Shown here piece by piece: positions 7,719 to 14,691 of a stretch of 14,691 bases of DNA. A model generated the notes under the pieces. That model was not told where the DNA came from and ran no database searches. It saw only the letters and a list, made by a program, of their open reading frames with translations. Source of the stretch: an uncultured Bacteroidales bacterium (GTDB taxonomy: Bacteria > Bacteroidota > Bacteroidia > Bacteroidales > WCHB1-69); the NCBI GenBank assembly GCA_937901455.1, contig CALDIA010000030.1, positions 1 to 14,691 of the forward strand. Direction: 5' to 3'. Position 1 is the first letter of the stretch. Each line of letters begins with the position of its first letter. The position numbers and the translations under genes were made by a program.

Positions 7719-8270
7719 ATGGTTCAACTGCACACGCTTTTCGGCTCTTTCTGTAAGATTGGAGCGTTCACTATCGGTGGGGGGTATGCCATGATACCCC
7801 TGATGGAAAAAGAGATTGTGGACCGTCACCGGTGGTTGGAGCAGGAAGATTTCATGGACGTACTGACGCTGTCCCAAGCCATGCCGGGCATCTTTGCCGT
7901 CAACATGGCAGCGAGTGTCGGCTACCGTCTGCGCGGAGTCATTGGGACCGTCACTGCTGTGCTGGGAAACATACTCCTGCCCATCGCCATTATGATTGTG
8001 TGGGCCATCTGCTTCCGCTTTCTGCACGGAAACCCTTTCTTTGAGGCCATATTCAAAGGCATACGTCCCGCGGTGGTCGCCTTGATTGTATCACCCGTCT
8101 TCACCATGGCCATGACGGCCAACATCCGCTGGAGCAATATCTGGATCCCCTTTGCCGCAGCCCTTCTGATATGGCTGCTGGGCGTTTCCCCTATCCTCAT
8201 CATCCTCTGTGCAGGATTGGGCGGCTTCTTGTATGGACACTATTTGGAAAGGAAGGAGGCTACCCCATGA
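7719..8270 (+). CDS. Chromate transporter family protein, first half
   Basis: This is a 183-residue short-chain CHR protein. It has the family signature GGGYAMIPLMEKEIV (20-34) and the second conserved segment LSQAMPGIFAVNMAASVGYR (51-70), followed by three or four hydrophobic helices. Full-length ChrA consists of two such halves; here the halves are separate genes. The ATG at 7719 was chosen over an in-frame ATG at 7599 because the CHR domain begins immediately after it and a -7 element lies between the two. Its stop overlaps the next gene's start as ATGA, which suggests coupled synthesis of the two halves in equal amounts. Family members are inner-membrane anion transporters, and chromate efflux is proven only for some, so the physiological substrate here is open. 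Confidence 0.9.
   Translation: MVQLHTLFGSFCKIGAFTIGGGYAMIPLMEKEIVDRHRWLEQEDFMDVLTLSQAMPGIFAVNMAASVGYRLRGVIGTVTAVLGNILLPIAIMIVWAICFRFLHGNPFFEAIFKGIRPAVVALIVSPVFTMAMTANIRWSNIWIPFAAALLIWLLGVSPILIILCAGLGGFLYGHYLERKEATP
8255..8259 (+). promoter_or_regulatory. Canonical Shine-Dalgarno (GGAGG) for the second CHR gene
   Basis: GGAGG lies seven bases before the ATG at 8267, inside the end of the first CHR gene. Strong SD sites are uncommon in Bacteroidota and I see none like it before the other genes here. It supports the ATG at 8267 over the earlier in-frame ATG at 8171. Confidence 0.5.
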
Positions 8271-8857
8271 TTTTCTGGAAATTGTTCTACACCTTTCTCC
8301 GCATCGGCATCTTTAACTTCGGCGGCGGCTATGCCATGATCGCCCTCATCCAAAACGAGGTCGTTACGCACAATAGCTGGATGTCCATGCAGGAGTTTGT
8401 GGACATTGTGGCCGTGTCGCAGATGACCCCTGGGCCTATCGGCATCAATGTGGCCACATACGCCGGCTACACCGCCATCATCAATGCCGGCTATGCCTTC
8501 CCATGGGCCATCGCCGGCTCCGTCATTGCCTCCCTGTCGGTCGTGTTGCTTCCCGTCACCGCAATGATTCTGGTAACCCGCTTCCTGATGAAAATGCAAG
8601 ACAAGCCCGCTGTGCAAACAATGCTCAGAATATTGCGAATCACCTTCTTGGGACTCATCGCCGCGGCGGCACTGCTACTGATGACCCCAGAGTCCTTTGG
8701 ATCCCCTTCCTCCGACACCTGCCAGTTTGTCATCAGTATAGTGATTTTCATAGCCACCTTGGTGGCCTCACTCAAATTCAAAGTCAGCCCGATCCTCCTA
8801 CTTCTGATCAGTGGCGCGGCAGGCTTTATCATTTATGGCCTGATTTTGCCAGCTTAG
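8267..8857 (+). CDS. Chromate transporter family protein, second half
   Basis: This is a 196-residue short-chain CHR protein with FGGGYAMIALIQNEVV (18-33) and the classical SQMTPGPIGINVATYAGY segment (51-68), followed by several hydrophobic helices. It carries the full TPGP motif, whereas its partner has MPGI, so the two halves are diverged rather than a recent duplication. The ATG at 8267 overlaps the partner's stop and has an SD site. Its TAG overlaps the convergent purE stop, which leaves no room for a terminator. It probably pairs with the upstream half in the inner membrane. Confidence 0.9.
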   Translation: MIFWKLFYTFLRIGIFNFGGGYAMIALIQNEVVTHNSWMSMQEFVDIVAVSQMTPGPIGINVATYAGYTAIINAGYAFPWAIAGSVIASLSVVLLPVTAMILVTRFLMKMQDKPAVQTMLRILRITFLGLIAAAALLLMTPESFGSPSSDTCQFVISIVIFIATLVASLKFKVSPILLLLISGAAGFIIYGLILPA

Positions 8858-9363
8858 TTGGTCTTGAACTTATAGGTGTCAATTCCTGCCAATTCTGCAT
8901 TGGCCTTCACAATTTTCTGTTTCAACTGGTCCTTATGACGAATTACGCGCTCCATCATCATGGGGTCACCGTTGGCGAGAATCTGCATGGCGAGGATGGC
9001 AGCGTTCTGAGCACCATTGATAGCTACCGTAGCCACCGGAATACCAGGAGGCATCTGCAGCATGGCCAAAGCAGCATCCACCCCCTCCAAAGAGGACTTG
9101 ATAGGCACCCCAATGACGGGCAGAGGAGTCATGGCGGCGATCACACCGGGCAGATGAGCAGCCATACCTGCTCCCGCGATGATGACCTCCACGCCCCGCT
9201 CATGTGCATGCTTCGCATAGTCTGCCACCTCGTCGGGAGTGCGATGTGCCGACAAGGCCAACATCTCAAAAGGAATTTCATTACTCTCCAAAAACTTGCA
9301 GGCACCCTCCATGATCGGCAGGTCAGAAGTGCTGCCCATAATAATACTTACTCTCGGTTTCAT
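8854..9363 (-). CDS. purE: N5-carboxyaminoimidazole ribonucleotide mutase
   Basis: PurE converts N5-CAIR to CAIR in purine biosynthesis. The 169-residue length and the motifs fit class I PurE: GSTSDLP (10-16), LSAHRTPD (37-44) with catalytic His40, and GAGMAAHLPGV (64-74). The GVP and MPPGIPVATVAING segments are also in place. The gene normally works with PurK, which is not present here. It overlaps the convergent CHR gene by four bases at the stop codons and diverges from prfA across 75 bases. Confidence 0.96.
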   Translation of the reverse strand: MKPRVSIIMGSTSDLPIMEGACKFLESNEIPFEMLALSAHRTPDEVADYAKHAHERGVEVIIAGAGMAAHLPGVIAAMTPLPVIGVPIKSSLEGVDAALAMLQMPPGIPVATVAINGAQNAAILAMQILANGDPMMMERVIRHKDQLKQKIVKANAELAGIDTYKFKTN

Positions 9364-9386
9364 TTTGAATCATTTTTTATAAAGCG

Positions 9387-9394
9387 CAAAAATA
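9387..9394 (-). promoter_or_regulatory. -7 promoter element for purE
   Basis: The minus strand reads TATTTTTG followed by CGC, 24 bases before the purE ATG. It lies back to back with the prfA -7 box, only 11 bases away, so the two polymerase sites must overlap. Confidence 0.5.
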
Positions 9395-9405
9395 GTAAAA
9401 TTGTG

Positions 9406-9413
9406 TATTTTTG
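9406..9413 (+). promoter_or_regulatory. -7 promoter element for prfA
   Basis: TATTTTTG lies 25 bases before the prfA ATG, in the same TGTATTTTTGC context as two other plus-strand promoters in this window. No clear -33 element is visible. Confidence 0.5.
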
Positions 9414-9438
9414 CAGCCCCTTTTGAAAACCTTTCTTT

Positions 9439-10518
9439 ATGAATGATTTATTGGAAAAATTAGAACTGATATACCATCGGTGGCTCCAAATTGGAGAGGA
9501 TATTGCCCAGCCCGACGCAATGAACGATATGAAGAAGTTCATCAAGATGAGCAAAGACTACAAAGACCTACAGCCGGTGGTTGATGCCTACAAACAATAC
9601 AAAAATGTGATTGGCAATATCGCCAATGCCAAGGAAATTGTGGCCAATGAGAAGGACGAAGAATTCCGCGACCTGGCCAAGGCCGAACTGGACAACTTTG
9701 TGGAAGAGCGCGAAAAACTCGAAGAGGACATCCGTTTTCTGTTGCTGCCCAAGGATCCTCAGGACAGCAAAAACGCGCAGATGGAGATCCGTGCCGGCAC
9801 TGGCGGCGACGAGGCCAGCATCTTCGCCGGAGACCTTTTCCGCATGTACCAGCATTATTGCGACAAGAAAGGCTGGAAGATTGAGATTCTTTCCATGACC
9901 GAGGGTACCATGGGCGGCTATAAGGAGATCGACTTCGCCGTGAATGGTGATGGTGTCTATGGCATTATGAAATACGAGTCGGGCGTGCACCGCGTGCAGC
10001 GCGTGCCGCAAACCGAGTCCCAAGGACGCGTGCACACATCTGCCGCCTCTGTGGTTGTGCTGCCCGAAGCCGATGAGTTCGATGTGGAGCTCAAGCAAAG
10101 CGATATCAAGAAAGAGACTTTCTGTGCCTCCGGCCCCGGCGGCCAGTGCGTGAACACCACCTACTCCGCCGTGCGCCTCACCCACATCCCAACCGGCATC
10201 GTGGTTTCCATCCAAGATGAAAAATCCCAAATCAAAAATCTTGAGAAAGCTATGCGCGTGCTCCGTACCCGCCTGTTCGAAATGGAGTACAAAAAATACT
10301 TGGATGAAATTGCCTCCAAACGCAAGACGATGGTCTCCACCGGCGACCGCTCCGCGAAGATACGGACCTACAACTACCCGCAAAACCGCGTCACCGATCA
10401 TCGCATCAACTACACCATGTACAACCTGGGCAATTTTATGAACGGTGACATCGAGGAGGTGCTGAACGCCCTGCAGGTGGCCGAGAACGCCGAACGTCTG
10501 AAAGAGGCGGTTGAATAG
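9439..10518 (+). CDS. prfA: Peptide chain release factor 1
   Basis: RF1 reads UAA and UAG stop codons and triggers peptide release on the ribosome. The 359-residue protein has the universal GGQ motif at 234-236 in SGPGGQCVNTTYSAVRLTH. The stop-codon recognition tripeptide is PQT (190-192) in HRVQRVPQTESQGRVHTSA. This is a PxT form as in RF1, not the SPF of RF2. The RAGTGGDEASIFAGDLFRMY segment (118-137) is standard. The glutamine of GGQ is normally methylated by PrmC, which is not in this window. It is transcribed alone from a promoter divergent to purE and ends in interleaved terminators shared with the convergent protease gene. Confidence 0.97.
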   Translation: MNDLLEKLELIYHRWLQIGEDIAQPDAMNDMKKFIKMSKDYKDLQPVVDAYKQYKNVIGNIANAKEIVANEKDEEFRDLAKAELDNFVEEREKLEEDIRFLLLPKDPQDSKNAQMEIRAGTGGDEASIFAGDLFRMYQHYCDKKGWKIEILSMTEGTMGGYKEIDFAVNGDGVYGIMKYESGVHRVQRVPQTESQGRVHTSAASVVVLPEADEFDVELKQSDIKKETFCASGPGGQCVNTTYSAVRLTHIPTGIVVSIQDEKSQIKNLEKAMRVLRTRLFEMEYKKYLDEIASKRKTMVSTGDRSAKIRTYNYPQNRVTDHRINYTMYNLGNFMNGDIEEVLNALQVAENAERLKEAVE

Positions 10519-10562
10519 AAAAAAAGCGTGCCGTCGAAAAAGGCTATGAAACGACAGCACGC
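10518..10562 (-). terminator. Terminator of the protease operon (minus strand)
   Basis: The arms GCGTGCCGTCG and CGACAGCACGC (10526-10536 and 10552-10562) pair at ten of eleven positions. On the minus strand the hairpin is followed by a run of T ending at the prfA stop codon. It lies 48 bases after the protease stop. On the plus strand there is no T-tract, so it serves mainly the minus strand. Confidence 0.75.
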
Positions 10563-10582
10563 AACCAAAAATCACATGTAGG

Positions 10583-10611
10583 AGGAGGGCTTTTCAACCC
10601 TCTTCTTTTTT
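10583..10611 (+). terminator. Terminator of prfA (plus strand)
   Basis: The arms AGGAGGG and CCCTCTT form seven pairs including one G-T, with an eight-base loop, and are followed by six T residues at 10606-10611. The T-tract overlaps the stop codon of the convergent protease gene. Confidence 0.7.
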
Positions 10612-12856
10612 AGAATAATTGAACACCAACTTCTATCTTGGGAAGATCAGTGGAAAAGACATCCTTCCTCCAAAGATTGGAAATTCTATATTGTCCGTAA
10701 ATAGAGAAATGTTCCCAACCGATGCGGAGACGCACACCCCAAGCCAATTTGTTCATGTTTTTGCGCATGAAGTTTTGATCTGTCATGATGATTGCATCAT
10801 CCCCTTCGCTGAGGAATTTTCCCTTCAGACGGCTGCCCGTATCCCACATGCCATAAATACCCATGTCCAAGAGACCTCTGTTTGTATTGCTCCTACTCAA
10901 ATAGAAACGCTGGTAGAACTCCAAATCAAAGGAGGTGACCTTCACATTCTTCTTGCGCAATTCATAACCCGCAGTGGTCTGCTCTATGAGCATAGGCAGC
11001 GCGGCGCTGTCCACAGCAAACCAGGTAGAACCGAAACTAAGGTTCAATCCCAACGCATAGACTTTGGCCAATTTGAAGGTATTGCCCCAAACAGCAAACA
11101 AGGAGCGGGAAACGCGATCCGTGGTATGAATATTGCCTGCCGGTGACCACATGGCAGGGATTGTAAAACCTGTCCGAAGACTGAAGCCGGCCTGATATAC
11201 CTTGGGCTTCTTGTCGTAGTAGTTGTCCTCTGCATCCCAGTCGTAATCTACCAAATTGCTGGTGATATTCGTGTCTGGAGGCGTAGGAAAATTATCCTTA
11301 CCGGGGGTGTAGGTTTTGTAGGTATTCTCAAACCAGAAGTGAACGGTCTGACCTTTTCCCAAATCTTCCTTGTCAAAGACAAAACCTTTGGAAGACTCAG
11401 GGATATAGTCATTACCATACTTTAGGATAGAATCGTCACCATTGGTGACTTTGTAAAACACTGGGGTTTCGCTTTTAGTCGAGTCAATATTTGGAATCAG
11501 ATATACATATTCTTTATCTTCATAGAGTTTATAGGATTCTGGCTTAGCCTTTTCCCCGGTAAAATAGCCTGCCTGGGGAATGCCATACCCAAATCGGTAA
11601 TCATAGTATGGGTAATGGTTGCCTGACTTTTCAATCTCCTGCAATAGTTGCAAGGCCGTATATTCAGGGTGCATTTGTTTCACACAGGCGGCAAAACCTG
11701 TCACCATGGGCGTGGCAAAGGAGGTGCCTTGACTGTAGGTGTAGCCGTCACAGCCATTGGCAACCAAATCACGCCCTGGGGCCACCACATTGGGTTTTCT
11801 ACGGCCATCAGCGGTAGGACCATAGGAGCTGTAGAAGGCGATGATGTCAAGACCATGCACGGCACCCACCGAGAGCACTTTGTCCGCATCGGCAGGGGTA
11901 ACCAGCACTTTCCAGTCCTTCTTGGAGCCTTCGTTGCCCATGGCGGTGCAAACGAGAATGCCCTTGTCGGCGGCAGTGGCAGCACCTTTGGCCACGCGAG
12001 AAATCTTACCGTTCATCTCCTTTGTATTATAGAGTGGGTCTCCATAACCTAAGGAACTGTTCACAATGTCGGCGCCATTCTGATCGGCCCACTCAAGAGC
12101 CTGCACCCACCAGACCTCCTCCTTGTGTTTCTCCGCTTTCACCTCCGTGCGGGCCAACAGAAACTGGGCATCTGGGGCAAGGCCCAAATGTATGGTGTCG
12201 TTCTTGATGCCGGCAATACAACTCAACACCATGCGGCCGTGGTAATGACCATGATATACATTTTCCTTCCTCTTGGTGAAATCCCAGGTCTTCACAATCT
12301 GGTTGTTCTTGAAAAGATGAGCAAAGGCGGGATGCATGTCCACCTCGTCAAAACCTCCGTCAAAGACTGCAATGCGAACACCCTTGCCGGTGAACCCAGC
12401 TTGATGGAACTTTTCCCCCTGCATCCAGGTGAGCTCCTCCATAAAATGACCGGAAGGGACAGTATCCCCCGGAGTGACATCAGTCATACGCTCCTCGGCC
12501 ATAAGTGATGCTGAAGCTATCAGTTGTACATCAGCCACATAGGGCAGTGCGCGGATAGCCATAATCTGCTCTTCGTCGGCCATTACCGCAGTAGCATTAA
12601 ACCAACGGGATTCGCCCACCTGTTCGGTGGCCAAAGCCGTCACACCCTGTATATATGCCGGCGTGACTGGATAGTTGGTCTCATCGTACAAGTCGGCACC
12701 CACGAGCTGGTAACGCTCAATGGCCTTGGCATCGAAATACTCGTAAGGATTAAAGCCTTCCTTTTGTTTGTCGGTAAAAAACACCCAATAGCAATCTTGG
12801 GCCGACAATTGGACCATGACAAACATGGTACAAAACAAGAATAATACTTTTCTCAT
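10610..12856 (-). CDS. S8 (subtilisin-like) serine protease with C-terminal beta-barrel-like domain
   Basis: This 748-residue secreted protease has a signal peptide at 1-19 (ending LSAQ). The region to about residue 125 resembles an I9-type inhibitory propeptide (YWVFFTDK, then PYVADVQLIASASL). The catalytic domain (about 145-435) has the triad Asp166 in IAVFDGGF, His206 in HYHGRMVLSCIAG, and Ser379 in GTSFATPMV, with oxyanion Asn308 in AMGNEG. After a linker, residues about 555-748 form alternating amphipathic strands rich in aromatics and end VGVQLF, which looks like a small outer-membrane beta-barrel rather than the Ig-like type IX secretion tail. I infer a surface- or periplasm-anchored protease. 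The start codon overlaps the gntR stop by four bases (ATGA), so it is probably the last gene of the ABC-GntR operon. Confidence 0.88.
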   Translation of the reverse strand: MRKVLFLFCTMFVMVQLSAQDCYWVFFTDKQKEGFNPYEYFDAKAIERYQLVGADLYDETNYPVTPAYIQGVTALATEQVGESRWFNATAVMADEEQIMAIRALPYVADVQLIASASLMAEERMTDVTPGDTVPSGHFMEELTWMQGEKFHQAGFTGKGVRIAVFDGGFDEVDMHPAFAHLFKNNQIVKTWDFTKRKENVYHGHYHGRMVLSCIAGIKNDTIHLGLAPDAQFLLARTEVKAEKHKEEVWWVQALEWADQNGADIVNSSLGYGDPLYNTKEMNGKISRVAKGAATAADKGILVCTAMGNEGSKKDWKVLVTPADADKVLSVGAVHGLDIIAFYSSYGPTADGRRKPNVVAPGRDLVANGCDGYTYSQGTSFATPMVTGFAACVKQMHPEYTALQLLQEIEKSGNHYPYYDYRFGYGIPQAGYFTGEKAKPESYKLYEDKEYVYLIPNIDSTKSETPVFYKVTNGDDSILKYGNDYIPESSKGFVFDKEDLGKGQTVHFWFENTYKTYTPGKDNFPTPPDTNITSNLVDYDWDAEDNYYDKKPKVYQAGFSLRTGFTIPAMWSPAGNIHTTDRVSRSLFAVWGNTFKLAKVYALGLNLSFGSTWFAVDSAALPMLIEQTTAGYELRKKNVKVTSFDLEFYQRFYLSRSNTNRGLLDMGIYGMWDTGSRLKGKFLSEGDDAIIMTDQNFMRKNMNKLAWGVRLRIGWEHFSIYGQYRISNLWRKDVFSTDLPKIEVGVQLF

Positions 12857-13227
12857 TGTTCTATATTTTTTTGTTGATACTCACGATAAATACTAACAAT
12901 CTCATCCATTGAAATATTAAGTAGATACAAATTTTTATAGAAGACGGGCAGCTCTTTCTCCACAAATTCTTTCTTCCGGAAAGACAGGATTTTCTCCCGG
13001 GCATCGGGTGCCACAAAGAAGCCCACTCCCCGCTGGTTCAGGATGATTTCCTGCTTCTGCAAGAAGTCGTAGGAGCGCATCACAGTGTTAGGATTTACCT
13101 CAAAGCGCACCGCCGACTCACGCACGGAAGGTATCTTGTCGCCCGCCAACAGCTTACCCGCCAGAATCTGATCCGATAACCACTCTACAATTTGCATGTA
13201 GATAGTTTGCACATTTTTGAACTCCAT
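12853..13227 (-). CDS. GntR-family regulator, YtrA type
   Basis: This 124-residue protein has an N-terminal winged helix-turn-helix (about 1-73): IYMQIVEWLSDQI, then KIPSVRESAVRFEVNPNTVMRSYDFLQ, then a GVGFFV wing. A short helical tail (about 80-120) follows, as in the YtrA subfamily, which lacks the large effector domain of other GntR proteins. YtrA-type regulators usually control an adjacent ABC transporter operon, often in response to cell-envelope stress or antibiotics. Here it follows the permease by one base and overlaps the protease start. That makes autoregulation of the whole operon likely, but the operator would lie outside the window. Confidence 0.9.
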   Translation of the reverse strand: MEFKNVQTIYMQIVEWLSDQILAGKLLAGDKIPSVRESAVRFEVNPNTVMRSYDFLQKQEIILNQRGVGFFVAPDAREKILSFRKKEFVEKELPVFYKNLYLLNISMDEIVSIYREYQQKNIEQ

Positions 13228-13228
13228 A

Positions 13229-13984
13229 TTACACCTCCGTTTCTCTCAGTCGCAGGAAACTTAGCACATAGTTATACACAATCACGCAAGAGCCAACCAC
13301 ATAAGCCAACACCTTAACCGCTTTTTCAGAGATATCGGGACGCCAAGCAAAATTTGTAGAGTTAAATTCCATAGATGGCACCTGTACTCTGATAACCAAT
13401 ATGGCAATGAGACCAAAAGCCCAACCAATCAGAATCCCCGCGCCCATTGTCTTCAAAAAGGCCCTCCTCTTGAAATACACTGAACCAAAAAAGACTATGG
13501 AAACCAAAATATACATTGGGAACAACACGGCAGCAATGTCCTTCAAACATATAGTATAACATTTAGAAATCCATTCAGAAACCGGAATGGCAAAATCATT
13601 GGATACAGCCAAATTCCCGACAATGGTGAGGCTAACGCCTAACAGGGTGGCGACAAACGCAACGAGCACACAATAGACGTTAGCCAACAGCATATAGGCC
13701 ACTATTTTCTCGCCTGTAGAGGCTGGAATGGTCAGGAAGGAAATGCTGGAAGAGGTTGTCGAAAGACGCACAAACAAGGATGAAACTAACACAATAACGG
13801 CAAAAATCATCCAAAAAGCAATGGTAGATGAAGAGTAAAGGATTCCTTTTGAGAGAGCGCCTGTGTATGACCAGCTCATGACAAAAATACAACCGGCAAA
13901 CACGAGAAAATATTGAAGAAGGTCTCGCTTCCAATTCTCTATAAAATAGGTCGATATTAATTTTTTTATGTTAAGAATGTTCAT
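13229..13984 (-). CDS. ABC-2-like membrane permease subunit, six helices
   Basis: The 251-residue protein has six hydrophobic segments near residues 24-40, 55-73, 93-122, 152-173, 183-200 and 224-243 and a short cytoplasmic N-terminus. There is no conserved catalytic motif. The six-helix layout and its position between an ABC ATPase gene and a YtrA-type gntR indicate the membrane component of an ABC exporter or an envelope-stress ABC system. The sequence is too general to name a substrate. It starts 17 bases after the small membrane protein gene and ends one base before gntR. Confidence 0.75.
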   Translation of the reverse strand: MNILNIKKLISTYFIENWKRDLLQYFLVFAGCIFVMSWSYTGALSKGILYSSSTIAFWMIFAVIVLVSSLFVRLSTTSSSISFLTIPASTGEKIVAYMLLANVYCVLVAFVATLLGVSLTIVGNLAVSNDFAIPVSEWISKCYTICLKDIAAVLFPMYILVSIVFFGSVYFKRRAFLKTMGAGILIGWAFGLIAILVIRVQVPSMEFNSTNFAWRPDISEKAVKVLAYVVGSCVIVYNYVLSFLRLRETEV

Positions 13985-14001
13985 AATGATTTTTTTTTAG
14001 G

Positions 14002-14205
14002 TTATAATGAATCTTCCACAAGCACGCTGTCGATTTGGAAAACATCGATGGAATCCATCTCTGTGGTATCTACGCGCTGATATTTTTCGGGATGTTCACG
14101 TATTTCTTTTTGGTTTATTTGTATGAAGACCGTGATAAACACTACCATAGCGAGTGCCAAAACAGCAAAAGTGACAATCAAAATCTTATTGGTATATTTT
14201 TTCAT
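14002..14205 (-). CDS. Small single-pass membrane protein, function unknown
   Basis: This 67-residue protein has a short basic N-terminus (MKKYTNK), one transmembrane helix (about 8-28), and a mostly polar, acidic C-terminal tail of about 38 residues (TTEMDSIDVFQIDSVLVEDSL). It lies between the ATPase and permease genes with gaps of 8 and 17 bases, so it is very likely real and co-translated with them. I do not recognise a family. By position it may be an accessory subunit of the ABC system. Confidence 0.65.
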   Translation of the reverse strand: MKKYTNKILIVTFAVLALAMVVFITVFIQINQKEIREHPEKYQRVDTTEMDSIDVFQIDSVLVEDSL

Positions 14206-14213
14206 AGTTCTGA

Positions 14214-14640
14214 TTAATTTTTGGTGAATAATGGTGCGATTTCTTTGGAGTTTTTCATCATGGCATTGAAGAACAATTCCAGATCAAGATTGCTCTCCTC
14301 GTGATCCGTATTCTCCATGATGGCATTGACCCCACCGCCAAGATCTTCTGAATAATACGTCTTGCGACCCTCTTGATACGGCCCGAAATAAAGCTTGTCC
14401 ACAATGTCAAATACGGAGGCATTCAGCAGCAGATGGCCTCTCTCCACGATGGTCACCATGTCAATCAGGCTGTGAAGGTCACGCACTTGATGAGTGGAAA
14501 TCAAGAAGAGGCGGTTATCATCGGCCGCCGAAACCATGATGCGCCGGAACGCACTCTTGGACGGAATATCCAAACCATTGGTCGGCTCATCCATGAAGAG
14601 AATTTTTGTGTTGGTGGCCAAAGCAAAGGCTATCAACAGA
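14214..14640 (-). CDS. ABC transporter ATP-binding protein, C-terminal part only
   Basis: About 141 residues of the C-terminal half of an ABC ATPase are present. The visible motifs are the Walker B and D-loop segment ILFMDEPTNGLD and the H-loop His in LISTHQVRDL. The preceding LLIAFALATNTK is the helix after the signature motif. The Walker A and LSGGQ parts are missing because adapter sequence replaces the DNA from 14638, so bases 14638-14640 are of doubtful origin. The in-frame TTG at 14634-14636 is an internal Leu codon, not a start. The C-terminal region (EDLGGGVNAIMENTDHEESNLDLELFFNAMM) matches the style of YtrB/EcsA-type ATPases that pair with separate permeases. It energises the permease encoded downstream. 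Confidence 0.9.
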
Positions 14641-14691
14641 TCAGAAGAGCGTCGTGTAGGGAAAGAGTGTAGATCTCGGTGGTCGCCGTAT
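14638..14691. other. Illumina TruSeq adapter contamination
   Basis: The last 54 bases match the reverse complement of the TruSeq universal adapter, which begins AGATCGGAAGAGCGTCGTGT and runs through GAAAGAGTGTAGATCTCGG to GCCGTAT. There is one mismatch, an A for G at 14643. The match ends at the window edge, four bases short of the complete 58-base adapter. This is an untrimmed library artefact at a contig end, not genomic DNA. Confidence 0.97.

Noticed and set aside
8503..9426. A 307-codon plus-strand open frame across the end of the second CHR gene and purE
   Set aside because: It is out of frame with the CHR gene and antisense to purE, both of which carry full family motifs. The translation shows no domain.
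9568..10575. A 335-codon open frame on the minus strand opposite prfA
   Set aside because: It lies almost wholly antisense to an unmistakable RF1 gene, its translation is His-rich without any recognisable domain, and its openness follows from prfA codon usage.
14634..14672. Coding extension on either strand running into the last 54 bases
   Set aside because: This stretch is adapter sequence, so reading frames that enter it are artificial. The TTG at 14634-14636 is an internal Leu codon of the ABC ATPase, not its start.

Overview
The window looks like a chromosomal contig end from a Bacteroidales-type bacterium (phylum Bacteroidota). The evidence is the TAnnTTTG type of -7 promoter element, F0 subunit a with a long periplasmic N-terminal extension, FucI/FucA sequences, a Bacteroidota-style RF1, small outer-membrane barrels ending in an aromatic residue, and mostly absent Shine-Dalgarno sequences. 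The genus cannot be fixed from the sequence alone. There is no intergenic gap over about 150 bases, and I see no tRNA, rRNA or CRISPR array.

Layout, left to right. (1) Bases 1-100 of the minus strand carry an edge fragment of a helix-turn-helix protein resembling an IS30-family transposase. (2) Next on the plus strand come a short lipoprotein with a serpin-like C-terminus and an overlapping HD-hydrolase/GNAT fusion gene. (3) On the minus strand are fucI-fucA (L-fucose catabolism) and, upstream of them, tatD. (4) Further upstream on the minus strand is an F0 ATP synthase cluster, atpB-atpE-atpF, followed by a small outer-membrane barrel gene instead of the expected atpH-atpA-atpG. (5) Divergent from atpB on the plus strand is a split chromate-transporter (CHR) gene pair, whose end overlaps the end of convergent purE. 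(6) purE (minus) and prfA (plus) share a compact divergent promoter region. (7) prfA converges on a long minus-strand operon that reads ABC ATPase (partial), small membrane protein, six-helix permease, YtrA-type GntR regulator, then a subtilisin-like protease with a probable C-terminal beta-barrel.

How the genes work together. FucI and FucA catalyse two of the three core steps of fucose breakdown; the kinase and permease are not in the window. AtpB, AtpE and AtpF form the proton channel, rotor ring and stator stalk of ATP synthase, so the F1 genes must lie elsewhere. The two CHR proteins probably form a heteromeric transporter. The ABC-GntR-protease operon is tightly packed and probably co-regulated, but its signal and substrate are unknown.

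The last 54 bases (14638-14691) are not biological. They match the reverse complement of the Illumina TruSeq universal adapter with one mismatch, so the ABC ATPase gene is cut off by a sequencing artefact. I found no convincing wholly new system. The most interesting items are the protease-barrel fusion overlapping its GntR gene, the serpin-like mini-lipoprotein, the split ATP synthase locus with a hairpin after atpE, and the HD-GNAT fusion.
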